Shown here: positions 45,531 through 56,924 of the stretch, one piece after another
Layout: every line of letters starts with the position of its first letter
Numbering within the stretch: the first letter of the stretch is position 1
Assembly: GCF_047948215.1 (NCBI RefSeq)
Contig: NC_134462.1
Span: 121,852,937 to 121,916,936, forward strand
DNA: 64,000 nucleotides
Reading direction: 5' to 3'
Source of the DNA: Lycorma delicatula
Taxonomy: Eukaryota; Arthropoda; Insecta; Hemiptera; Fulgoridae
Translations under genes and position numbers: made by a program
The notes under the pieces: generated by a model
Told to the model about the DNA's origin: nothing
Seen by the model: the letters and a program-made list of their open reading frames with translations, nothing else
The model's database searches: none

Positions 45531-46323
45531 TTTCTTATAATCTTATTGGTTAGCTGGATTTCATTATACTCTATGTGTCCATAGGCCGTGGATTAAATGC
45601 TTTACGTTTACAAGTACATAAAGATAAGTTGCCTGCTTAGGTAGCCGGGTCGTCAAACATTTTCCATAATTTGGATTAATTAATTTTTCTTTTACTTTCC
45701 GGCATCATAGCACTAGAACTACGCTGCAAGAAAGAAAGTAAGGAAATCGGTCAAAAAATTGTACGGGTATTTTTGCATTTCTGTACGTTTCATAACCCAG
45801 GTACCCTAAAAAACAGCAAAAAAGTGGGGGTAATATTTGTACGTACGTATGTATGTACGTGTGTTGGCGTGTTTGAAACTTAATTTTTGTCTGGATAAAC
45901 CGATTTTGATGAAATTTTCGATTTAGTAGTTAGCAAGCAGAGATTAATTTGAAAGTACACCGATAGATAACTACGTGTTTAATTACACCGTTAATCCTTT
46001 TGTTACTTATATACAATTCTGAAGAAGAAAGTTTTTCACACCGATCAATATTAAAGGAAAGGCAGAACTTATTGTTAATAACCTATCGCCACAGAAATGT
46101 ATTGTGTAATGTATTTTTTGAAATGTATAAAAAATATTCCGTAAACATTATGATTCTATCGTGAATTTAAATCGATAATCTCAGTATTTTTTCAGCTGTA
46201 GAAAAAATACGGTATGTAGCTCTCTATGATGCATTCTTGCAAAGTTTACGACGCTCGCCAAGACTCGTGTTGTAACTTACTTCGTATTCGTGGATTAATG
46301 GCTGTCATTATAGACTCGTTGCG

Positions 46324-46325
<2 letters not shown>

Positions 46326-46357
<32 letters not shown>
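46326..46357. repeat. (AT)n microsatellite
   Basis: Sixteen AT units. Confidence 0.95.
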
Positions 46358-46362
<5 letters not shown>

Positions 46363-47831
46363 CTGCATAACTATCTTGAAAAAATATTAATAAAACTATA
46401 ACCGATGACAAAACGAAAAGAAATATTAAATTCGACAAATTAGAAAATTAGGGCACAATTTATTTTTAGATATACGATAGTGCGCGCACACTAGGAGAGA
46501 TAGATAGAGAAAAAAAGAGAAGAGACAGTGGAAAAATACGTAGTTAATACAATGCTGTCGTCAAAATGAAATATGTTAAAACTTACATCTTACAATACCG
46601 ATGTGAATGATGAAAATAAAACCTACTTTGAAATTGAAAATCTTCTTTTTTGCATTAATTAAAAAAAGTAATAAGATAAATTAAGATTTTCTAGGGTTAT
46701 TATATTTAAAAACAGAGGAAAAAGGGAAGAAAAATCACATCGGTGATTATAAGTAGTAAATTAAGAAAAGAAGGATAATTACAAAAGTTTTCGGCGTCGA
46801 AAATTATTACTTAAGTGGAACATTAAAGTCTAAATAAATAATTATAGAAACTAAAGAATTAGGGAACGGCGGTGACCGTATCTTCCCTCCCCAATTTTAC
46901 CTTAATTAAATGGCACCAAAAGTTCTTACGAACTTTCATAAAAATTTACTTTAATCCGGTCTGAAATACGCAAAACTTGATACGATAATTTCACAAAAAA
47001 AAAAACAAATTGAAAAAACGGGCTTATTTTTCCTTATCTCTGAAAGAAATTGTCCAAAAATCAAAACGAGATAATGCAGTAGAATCATCTCTTCTTTCAG
47101 AAATGTTATTATAGTGATTTTTTTTCAAGAAAAAAGTGTTTTTTTGGCTCCATTTCTTAATAAAGCCAAACGCCACAGAAATGATGTTAGCTATCTCAGG
47201 TGCATTAAATTATATGAAAAATTTGCCTACCCTTTGAATAAAATTTTGAGGTGCGCGTCCCATAAATTCCGTATTTTCTTGTCCCTTTCGCCGATTGTGA
47301 TCAAAATTAAACGATATCAAATGTCTCAAATGCTAAAATATCAAGCCGATTTCATCTAAATTTGTCCGACCAGGAAGGAAATATCAAGCAAAGAAAAAAA
47401 AAACATCGACATTAAAATTTTTTAACGACAAAATTGTTTTAGTTTTAATTAGAGAAAGTAAGGCAACGTCAAGTTCAGCAAAAAAAAAAAAAATACCGAC
47501 GAAAACTTGTCCTGATTAGCATATTTTCCGGCTATAAACAATATAACTATATAGCTGGAAACTAATAATAATATTAACATAATTTGTAAATTTATTTTCT
47601 ATATTGTAATTTTTTATAAGCGATGCTGAAATGTGTATAATGTCATAACTGAAACGGTACATTTAAATTTTAAATACAATAACAATCATTTAAATTTTTT
47701 GTGATAAAGAACTATTCGGGAAAGAGACCAATTAATATTTTTCATTGATAAATAAGATTTGCATTGCAAATGGAGAAAAAAGATTTAAGGCTCTTCGTTA
47801 TTCACTTAAATTGAATAGTATATCTTTATTG

Positions 47832-47838
<7 letters not shown>

Positions 47839-47880
<42 letters not shown>
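47839..47880. repeat. (TA)n(GT)n compound microsatellite
   Basis: About 15 TA units followed by six GT units. Confidence 0.92.
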
Positions 47881-48498
47881 ATAATATACTTTTTTTTATA
47901 TATTTATAAGCCTATGTATAAAATTTTGTGGGTCAAAAATCTTCAAAACTATTAAATCAATTTCACTAAAATTTAGATGTGTTGTAGTAGTGTATCTGCA
48001 GTTACGCATGTAACAATTTGATGAAGATCGATTGAGTGGTTCTGAGTTACATTCAATTTAAGGTCGAAAAACTTTGACCGGGGCAAACTAGAAGCTAGTT
48101 CGTTATGATGCTGCAAACTGGAACGTTAACGTTTCTTTGTTTGCGGTATCTAATATTAGCGATATTGAGGGTATTCAGATAGCGTTACCATCTACTTTGA
48201 GGGTCATGATGACTGGGTATGAGGTTTTTTAACTAAGGGATACGTTGACTATGCAACATGTATTTTTTCACACGCGCTTATGGAGCGAGTCACGGCGATG
48301 CGCGAAATAAACTTGATGCTTGTGAGCAAGGTTCAGAGATTTTTTTTTAAATTATCGATTAGAAAAATCTAACATTTTTTAATATTTATACGGTGTAGAT
48401 GCGCACCTGGCTGTAGAAAAATCCGTTACCAGGGGAAGCCCGCAGGGTTCCGTTCTCGGTCCCTGCTGTGGAACCTGGTATTTGACGGGTTTCTGGGA

Positions 48499-48948
48499 TT
48501 GACATTACCAGAAGGGGTAATGGCCCAGGCTTTCGCCGATGACTGTTTCCCTTTAGTTCGTGGTAATTCACGACCGCAGCTGGAAGATCGAGCGCAAGCG
48601 GCCTTGTCAACCGCGGAGGAATGGATGGAGATTCAAAATTTAAAGATTTTTGTGCCCAAGACGAAGTTTATGTTTCTCAACGGTGCAGACAAATTATCGT
48701 ACAGTCGAAACCCCCGCATTAAGTATAAAGACTGTGTAATCAACCTAGTTCGAGTTTATAAGTACCTAGGTGTTTTGTTTGATGAGAAGTTGCTGTTTAG
48801 CAACCGCATTAGGCAAGTAACGGCGGACGCCGTCTCAGTGTTGCACAAACTTAGGAGGATTGCTCGGAAGGACTATGGGTTGTCTGGCCGTCAAATGTAC
48901 ACGGTGTACCCAGGTGTCTTCGAAAGCATGACCTCTTACGTCGAATAG
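48499..48948 (+). pseudogene. R1-like reverse transcriptase palm/thumb
   Basis: 149 uninterrupted codons. AFADDCFPLVRGNSRPQLED contains the two catalytic Asp residues. EEWMEIQNLKIFVPKTKFMF follows, then YLGVLFDEKLLFSNRIRQV and LRRIARKDYGLSGRQMYTVY, ending ESMTSYVE and a stop. This is the best-preserved LINE coding stretch in the window, but the endonuclease and N-terminal RT are missing. Confidence 0.87.
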
Positions 48949-50031
48949 TCCAACCTATGGATATGAATAGAGCACTTGTTCAAAATTTAAGGAGTGCCCA
49001 GCGCAGAGCCTTAATTGTTTGTATACAATGGTGTTTTTAAAACAACCTCCTACGAGGCTACCACCGTATTGGGAAAGGCTCTCCCAATCTATTTAGTGGT
49101 GAAAGTTCAGGCAGCAATGTAGAGATTGCGGCCGGGAGGCCGAGGTATTTGGGATGCGGTTTCGAGCCAGGCCAGTATCGGAGCGGAACGGTGATCACAA
49201 AGCACCGGATCTAAATTTCGTTCAGTTGCCCATCTCCCGCCTGCGGAAGAGGCTGCAGAGCATCACGATGGAACCATGGCAGCTGGAATGGGACACCACG
49301 ATTAAGGGAAGATCCCTGTACAAGTTTATTGATCTGGGGGGATGGTGTGCGTCTCCTTCGTTTTTAAGGGCAACGGGTGCCTAGGTGCTCACCAACCATG
49401 TTAATTTAAACCGATATCTGTTTCGGGCAGCTGATGAACTGTGCATCTGCGGGGAGGTCCAGTCAAATGAACACCTGATGTTTAACTGCTCTGCTCTTCT
49501 GGGGGGGGGGGGGGGCAGAGACCAGGCCACCACCCTGAAACTTAGAGATCAAGGGAAATATTGGCCAGTCACAAGCGGCTAGTCAATTTGGCGAAAGCTG
49601 CATTGTCGGACCGTGTGGGAGTTTCCTGATGCGGTTGCTATGTTCAACAGATATCAGTAATTTACCTAAGGGAAGACTCCTACCGCACTGCTGTCGGAAG
49701 CTAACCTAGAAATATATGGCTGACCAACAGCCAATTAAGGCTTCAAGCGCTTTAATATGGTGGACAGGTACTTGCTGGCATTCAGCGACCTAGGCGTGGC
49801 AGCAAATTGCTGTCTAGACAAAGTAAATTTTAATTCATGGATGTCATACATATTTTTAGTAGTTGACGGGGTGCATCTACCCATTTTAATAAATATATGA
49901 CAAGTAAGCGGTTGGGACACGTTAGCCGGTGGTGTATGGCACAGCGCTAGGCCGCTTACGCTGTTAGGTAAGCTCTAGGAGCTATTTAGGGCACTGGTCG
50001 CTAAACTGTTTCGAGGCTCAGTAAACGTTTG

Positions 50032-50056
50032 TGGCACAGACATTCCGTCTGTGCCA
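50032..50056. other. 3' UTR hairpin, 10-bp stem
   Basis: TGGCACAGAC and GTCTGTGCCA flank ATTCC in the 3' UTR of the R1-like element. It is absent from the copy at 53268-54290, which has lost this stretch, and altered in the copy at 56925. Confidence 0.8.
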
Positions 50057-50122
50057 TAGGGCGACCGAATGGGGTGGTGGCGGGAGAAATGCCAAGCAAA
50101 CCAATTCATACGGTGTGAAAAT

Positions 50123-50149
50123 ATATGGAGGTCTAACCGACCTCCATAT
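50123..50149. other. Perfect 11-bp hairpin at LINE 3' end
   Basis: ATATGGAGGTC and GACCTCCATAT flank TAACC, starting about 8 bp after the last base shared with other copies of the R1-like 3' UTR. Confidence 0.82.
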
Positions 50150-50646
50150 GTAAGAGACAACATCTTCCGCTTTTTCATCTAGAGGGTTCACGTACAAATC
50201 CAGTTACTTTACTTTTTTCAGATAATCCATAATAGAATTTCCATTACCGATGAAAACATTTCAAGCGCGCACGGTGAATTAATAACGAAAAAAAATTGAC
50301 GCATTCAAGTATAAACTAAACAATGTAAAGGAAAACCCGACAAAAAAACGAATTCTAACCGGACTACATTTAGTAATTATATTGTATATTATAGACCTAA
50401 CATGTTATTTTTTTTCGTATGATTCAGTGAACACATAAAGGATGTTATTTACATAACATAAAAAAGTACTAACAGTAAAAAAAAAGTAATTATATATTTA
50501 AAAGCGAAGTTAATTAATAAAAGTTTTACATATATCCCTGAACGTTTAAATTAAGTAGCTTTCTACGTCAGAGATCAATCGTACTCAACCAACGTGAGAT
50601 AAAGATAAAAACTGTAATTAATTTATGAATTAAAAAAAAAATTAAA

Positions 50647-50648
<2 letters not shown>

Positions 50649-50707
<59 letters not shown>
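50649..50707. repeat. (TA)n microsatellite
   Basis: About 29 TA units, the longest in the window. Confidence 0.95.
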
Positions 50708-50708
<1 letters not shown>

Positions 50709-51039
50709 CCTTCATTGTGATCGTAAACAATAATTAAACATCCAACAGTTTGTTTTAAGATTCTACAGACAACGCAACGTGAGAGACTAGTTTTTCACTT
50801 TTTAAACTTAGGCGATTAATTTACGTATGATAAAACTACTGGATATTTTAAAATAAAATCATCGTAAGTAAATAAAAATAATTATTGTTATCCATTATTT
50901 AAAAGTGCTTATAAAATTAATTATTTTAAAAAAATTCAGCAGATAAACAAATTACAACGGATTTACACGACTGCGAAACTTTATTTATTTCAAAACTTAA
51001 TTAGATTTGAAAAATCTGGTAAAAGGTTGTATATTTTCC

Positions 51040-51240
51040 CGGCTTTGCTCTTGACAGATTTTAATTTCAAATAGCCAAACGGTTTTTAAATATTAATGAC
51101 TTAATTGTGCAGTATTTTGAGTAAACTCGCAAAACTTTGAACGGTTGGTTAAATGACGATTTTACCTTAACAAATTATGCAATATTAAAAGTATAAGTGA
51201 GAAAAAAATCAAAATTCCTAGTAGAAAATTTCGATTCCTT
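51040..51240 (+). repeat. Dispersed repeat, copy A
   Basis: Shares with 55940-56150 the blocks GCTTTGCTCTTGACAGATTT / GCTCTTGACGGATTTTTAC, TTTTTAAATATTAATGACTT and CCTAACAAATTACGCAGTAT-like sequence, in the same orientation. Family unknown. Confidence 0.75.
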
Positions 51241-51576
51241 TCACCAAATGACGTCAAAATTTTTAGTTCTTATCGTCAGAATTATACAGTATTTAGAGTA
51301 TACTGCTAAAAAAAAGCCGGCAATGAATTGCAACTTTTCCGACTACGACGGTCAAGGTATGCAAATTCATTTTTTCTGAAACTTACAGAAGAAACTTTTT
51401 GGTTTAAAACGATTGAGAAAATTTTAAGCTCTACTTGTTTGTTTATGATAAAACAATTCTTTTATGTTGAAAACCAATAACCAAGATTATGAATTCTTTT
51501 TTTTTCACATCTTTATGTAAAAATATTTATTTTCTAAGTAGCAGACCCGGTAATGCTTCGCTATTGCTAGATTTGA

Positions 51577-51577
<1 letters not shown>

Positions 51578-51618
<41 letters not shown>

Positions 51619-51680
51619 AGATTAAAATCTTTCATTCATTTAATCTATATATATATATATATATATACATATATATATAG
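51578..51680. repeat. Two (TA)n tracts
   Basis: TA tracts at 51578-51614 and 51646-51680 flank about 30 bp. They create a spurious Ile-Tyr repeat ORF. Confidence 0.93.
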
Positions 51681-53267
51681 ATTGAACATAATTGAACGTT
51701 TGATAAAACATTAAAAAACTGAGTATTACGGAACTTCACAAAATTTAATCTTTGACTTTATAAAAGTCAGAATCTAAATAAATCCAACTGTCAAAACAGC
51801 ACTACCTATCGGATTTAATTCTAACTATTCTCTAAACATAGTAGTCGGTTCAAAATACCCGTAACTTTCTACTGATAAGTTCGAGGATTTCAATAGCTTT
51901 AAACCTTCTCCGAAGAACGCGGTTCGTTTAGCAAAACCCGCGCGTAAATCGGTCTAGTAGTTTTTTAGTTTACAACGGTCGCACATACGAACATTGCCTT
52001 TTATATATACGGAAGAAAAAAGCCGGTTTGTATATTTGTTTGTTTGTTTCGTAAATATTTCAACACCGGCGCCACCTAGCGGGTGTAGTTTTTGCAAAAC
52101 TTTTTATTTTCACTTAATTAATATATATTCTGAATATGAGCCAAATCTGTACATAAATACAATTTTTCCAAATATCTTGACCCCAACGCCACCTACGGGT
52201 CCAAACTAATTCAGAAACCTTTGCGGGCGTGCGCACAACAACTCACCAAAGTTTGATGCAATGGTACAAAAACGCATACGGGACAAACAAACATATATAT
52301 AAAAATCTGATTTTATACGCGTAGAGGACTTAACGAAAGTTACAATGGGACATAAATACAGAATGACTTTTGTCGATATGTCAATCAGTTGTGCTATGTG
52401 CACAACTTGTATCAACTCTCACTGTTACTGTTCATCTAAGAATTTTCTCAAATTTGTCATTTCTTCACAATTATTTATTTAATCTCCGTCCAAGTGCAAT
52501 TCAAGTTTTCCAGTAGTAAGACCTGTTAAATTTATATTTATGTTAAGCAACGGAGAGAGTATTCCGCTTTTCAAGTTCGTAATAGTTTCTCCATTTGATG
52601 TTATTTGAACTTCTGAAGATTGAGCTCGGCATTGTTCCGGGAATAAAATAATTACGCGTCTAAATGATTTTAATATTTAAAAGAACTTTTTAAAATTGTT
52701 TAAAAATACAAAGACACAACCGTAATTCTAAATCATCGATGTAATTTTCAAAGAAGGGGGTGAAAATGTTTGGCTAATTATTTCTTCAAAAAATAGAGTA
52801 AGAGCTATCAATAAATTAAAATTCTTAAATTTTAAATGCATCAATTTTATTTTTTAATAAAAAAATACGTTTTGTTATTTGTTATCCCAGACCGCTGGAA
52901 TCCCAGATAGATGGGAAAACATTTTTATATTGGTCTGAAGACCTATTCGTGTAGAAAACATAGATGTAAAAAACTCCCATTAACTCCTTTTCTGAAGCAA
53001 AGTATAGCTAAAAAAAGAAAAATATATATACTCATTTTGTGTGAAGGGGGTGAATGTCAGATAAAAATTTTCTGGTGATTTGTGATCTCGATAAAAAACT
53101 ATAATTATGTAACTGCATTTTTTTTTTTGCTTAAGTTCTGAGTATATATCTGAAAGTTGATTTTGAAACAATCTCACTTCTTTTTTCAATTTTTGACAAA
53201 AATTAATACGTTCTTCTTCCCGCCAAATAGTACCCGGTCTACCAAGTTTGAGAAAATCGTTCAACGT

Positions 53268-54290
53268 TATAAGATGTAATCGTTATAGGCTAAATTGGTT
53301 TGCACGGCATTTCTTTGTGTGCCACAAACGGTTACGTCCTCGAGTCAGTTCAGGGACCAGTGTACTAACTAGCTCCTACAGCTAACCTAATTGCGTGAGC
53401 GAACTAAGCGTGGAGCGCCGCAAACCGCTTGCTTCGTGTCCCACCGTTCACTTGTAATATATTTATAAAATGAGTAGGCCCACCCCGTCAACTACTCAAA
53501 AACATATATGGCACTCAAATTTAATTTATTTCGTCGAGGTAGCGATTCGTTGCCACGCCTAGGTCGCTAAATGCCAACAAGTTCCTTTCCACCATTTATA
53601 AAGCGCTTGCAGGCTTAATTGGCTGGCGGCCACCCGTAACTCTCGGGTAGCTTCCCGCAGCAGCGAGGTAGGAGTCTTTTCCCTTAAAATAAATTTCTGA
53701 TGCCGGTTGAACAATGCAACGGCATCAAGGAACACCCACACGGTCCGACAATGCGGCTCTCGCCACACTGACTCGCCGCTTATGAGTGGCCAATTTTCCT
53801 CAAGACCTCTAAGTTCCAGGGTGGCCTGAGTTCTGCCCCCCCTCCCCCAAGAACTGGACGGTTGAAGATCATGTGTTCCTTTGACTGGACCTCCCCGCAG
53901 ACACACAGCTCATCAGCTGCCAGGCGGAACCGAAACAAATATTGGTTCAAGGTCGCGGTGGAAGAGCTCCTGGGCATCCGTTGCCCTTAAATACAAAGGA
54001 GAGGCATAAGGCGTAAATACAAAAGACGCAGTGTAAGAGGTCATACTTTCGAAGACATCTCGGTACACCATGTACAAATGACGGCCCGACAGCCCGTAAT
54101 CCTTTCGAGCAATCATCCTAAGCTTCTCCATCACAGAGACGGCGTCCGCCGCTATTTGCCTAACGCGGTTGCTAAATAGCAACTTCTCATCAAACAAAAC
54201 ACCTAGGTAGGTACTTTGAGCTCGAACTCGACTGATTACACAGCTTTTATACTTAATACGGGGGTTACGACGGTACGATAATTTGTTTAA
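53268..54290 (-). mobile_element. R1-like LINE copy with internal deletion
   Basis: Minus-strand homologue of 48750-50115. ORF2 pieces: VLFDEKLLFSNRVRQIAADA and RMIARKDYGLSGRHLYMVYR ending ESMTSYTA (54197-54030), joined after about 60 bp to LRATDAQEL and then NQYLFRFRLAADELCVCGEV with QSKEHMIFNRP (53977-53850). Compared with the other copy, about 400 bp between ESMTSY and LRAT are missing. The 3' UTR continues to 53268 but lacks about 50 bp containing the 3' hairpin. Confidence 0.83.
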
Positions 54291-54299
54291 ACTGTTATT

Positions 54300-56920
54300 T
54301 GAAAATATTACTGCAAAATTATAATATTTATTATTTATTCGGTCGTTTCTTGTAAGAAGATTAAAAAATCAACTGAGGATTACAAAAGACTGTCAGTCTT
54401 GTTAGTTTTTTGGTTATTCAGTTTTATTGACAGACACTTGGAAAAAATTTCGTTCGTGACGCCTTTTTGGCCTATTCTACATAATAATAAAACAAATTAT
54501 GAATTTGAAAGTAATGCAGATTTATAAAACTGGTTTTTTTTTATAACAGACTGCTCCATTTGTCATACTAATAAATAATACAAAAATAAAATGTACAAAT
54601 GTAATACAAAAATAAAAAATAAATATCCTTATTTTGTTTAACGCCTAAAATAATATTCTCACAAAAAATCAAAAAGGAAAATATTAAAAAAATAAATATC
54701 AGCTAATCTGACAAACTTTAAGAAAAAAATCGTGGGGGGAACAAATTCAGCGTTCCGGCACTTCTCTTTTTAGCACTGCTTTTTTGTATTGCTAAAAACC
54801 CATTGCCTCCTTCACTTAAACTAATTGTTATTATCGCTCATCTGCCGGTAAATGGCGCTATTACTTTGTTCACCGTAATACGGGTCAACGATTATACTGA
54901 GAATATAATTTCATCCGCAGAAAGAAACTCTGACAGATGACCTGTGCTTCTATCTTTTTGTATATTCAGAAAAAAATTCATCGTAAAGGTAGAGTAACCT
55001 ATTTCAAGTTATATAAACTTTTATAAAGAAAATAACAAAAAAAAAAAACCATCATTTCTTCAAACAAATTCCATTCTATCTTTTTAAAAAATGTGCAGTT
55101 TCCAAACAGATGGTCCAAGACTAATGTAATATTGTCTCATGTTAAGAACACGATTAGCGATCGTTTTAAATCGATTAAAAAAAAATGTATCTTCGACTTG
55201 ATAATGCATTACGTATAATAATGAATTACATCACGTAATAGTGATTAATCGCATTTATTGTTAAAAGTAATTATGTTTGAACTATGTTGTAAGAAATGCG
55301 CTTTATTACTGATATTAACCTTTGAATTCGATGACGGGTATTCAGGTTCGAAGGACGTTTCGTTACGCCTATTTAATAAATTACTGTAATCTCCAATATT
55401 TTATATTTTTTTAAATTTATAGGTTTTATTTATTTAGGATTTGACGGCATTTTTGGCCGGATTTTTTTTCTAATGTAAACTTACTAGTGCGGATACCGGC
55501 AGCACATTATTTAAACGAACGATCAAACACCCGACTTTTACTTAACTCTTATATTATGTGAGTATATTAATTAGTTTGTTGAAGATTAATTTATCGCAAA
55601 AGTACGATCAACATATTTGATTCGCTAAAAAATTGTTTCTTCGAGCATAATTTTCACGAATTTTCGTAAAATTTCTCATTGCTAATAGAGATTTATCTAA
55701 TTTTAATTATTTTCTTAATATAATCCACGTAAATTATCAGTTTTTATAAGAATTCTATTAAAATTAAGTTATATCGTGTAAGTAAAGAAGCGTCGTGGTA
55801 ATCAAGTGACGTCCCGATAGCTCTGAAGTAAAAGCCGTTAAATCCAAACTATACTCTTTACTGCTTCTTTTAAAAAGAAGACTTCCCGTTTAAAAAAAAA
55901 ATAAATAAGCTAGCAAAAGATTTCATAACTTAATCGACTTTGCTCTTGACGGATTTTTACTTCAAATACGCCATAGAGTTTTTAAATATTAATGACTTAA
56001 TTATAGAATATTTACAGTACAATTGCGAAAAACGTCAATGTTCAGAAAAAAAGAGTTCGTTTCTCCTACTTTAATGACTTTTTATCCTAACAAATTACGC
56101 AGTATTAAAAGTATGGAAAAAAAAACTAAATTTTTATTAGAAACCTTTTAGGGATATGGGAACCGTGATGTCTGCTTGATCGACGGGGTCGAAAATCAAG
56201 CCAAACCTGGGATACATACAGCCAAATATTTCTACCGAATTTCAACTTTTTTGATCGATGGGTTTTCAAGATACAAGGTGAAAGCTTCTTAGAAATAATG
56301 TTTAACATCCGCCCCCCTCCGACCGCTGTACAAAAAGTCTTAAATTCAAAATATGACCCCTCCACCTTTTTTTAATTTTATTCAAAATTTAATGCCAATA
56401 ACGTCCCATTTACAGGAAATTCTTTTAACAGTTTTCGAAGAACTTATGCCGAGCCAAACCGGAGAAAAAATCAGATACTTGCCGACATACGTTCTCATGA
56501 ACGTGTACGTATATAAATCTATCGGAAATTTGTACGGTTTTTGAACTCAGGGGAAGTGAAACCTCAACATTCTCAAAAATACATAAAAATTTTAAATCGA
56601 TCTATACACTTTCCGTTTATAGTCGCCATATAGCCGATTAAGTAAAAATTACATAAAAATGTATACACCACATCAGCCGTAAACCACTTTTTTTTTAATA
56701 TACTGTTTTTAAACCTCTTAAAATATTATTATGAGTTCATATCATATGTCGTGCTTTGCAACAAGAAGATAGAAACAAATGGATGCAGATCTTTGAAATG
56801 TTAAGAAGATAATGAAAAAATGTAACATTCAATTACTTTTATCACACGATACGACCAATAATATTTATCGGTAACTTATTTATTTAAATAAGCGAACTGT
56901 GTATTTAAAACGGTATTTAT
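54300..56920. other. Stretch with no recognised gene
   Basis: AT-rich. It contains dispersed repeat copy B (55940-56150) and otherwise nothing I can identify. Chance ORFs here have no recognisable domain. Confidence 0.5.
55940..56150 (+). repeat. Dispersed repeat, copy B
   Basis: Second copy of the repeat at 51040-51240, with an extra segment of about 15 bp before TTTATCCTAACAAATTACGC. Confidence 0.75.
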
Positions 56921-56924
56921 TTCT

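Larger units (their letters stand above)
45540..48085. other. Stretch with no recognised gene
   Basis: AT-rich sequence separating two R1-like blocks of the same orientation. It includes (TACG/TATG)n near 45840, (TA)n at 46326-46357 and (TA)n-(GT)n at 47839-47880. Short motifs of the type ACCGATTTTGATGAAATTTT occur, reminiscent of transposon ends, but I cannot assign a family. Confidence 0.5.
48090..50115 (+). mobile_element. R1-like LINE ORF2 C-terminal half and 3' UTR
   Basis: Begins within the reverse transcriptase. TRGSPQGSVLGPCLW is readable with a frameshift near 48430, then AQAFADDCFPLVRG (FADD active site, about 48530) and IKYKDCVINLVRVYKYLGVL, thumb and C-terminal segments to about 49600, including CICGEVQSNEHLMFNCSALL (zinc motif). 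The 3' UTR continues to GCCAAGCAAACCAATT at about 50112. Homologous copies are at 53268-54290 (minus) and 56925-57080. Several stops and a poly-G run at 49501-49515. Confidence 0.85.
50215..53265. other. Stretch of repeats without a gene
   Basis: Contains long (TA)n tracts, one copy of a dispersed repeat (51040-51240) and a block near 51540-52320 with CAGACCCGGTAATGCTTCGC, GAAGAACGCGGTTCG and GCGCCACCTAGCGGGTG. That block looks like a non-autonomous transposon, but I cannot name it. No coding sequence is supported. Confidence 0.5.

Noticed and set aside
45830..45960. Second LINE or Helitron end near (TACG)n
   Set aside because: Short motifs resemble transposon termini, but no partner end or target duplication was found.
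51489..51680. 63-codon frame with alternating Ile-Tyr
   Set aside because: It is translation of (TA)n microsatellites.
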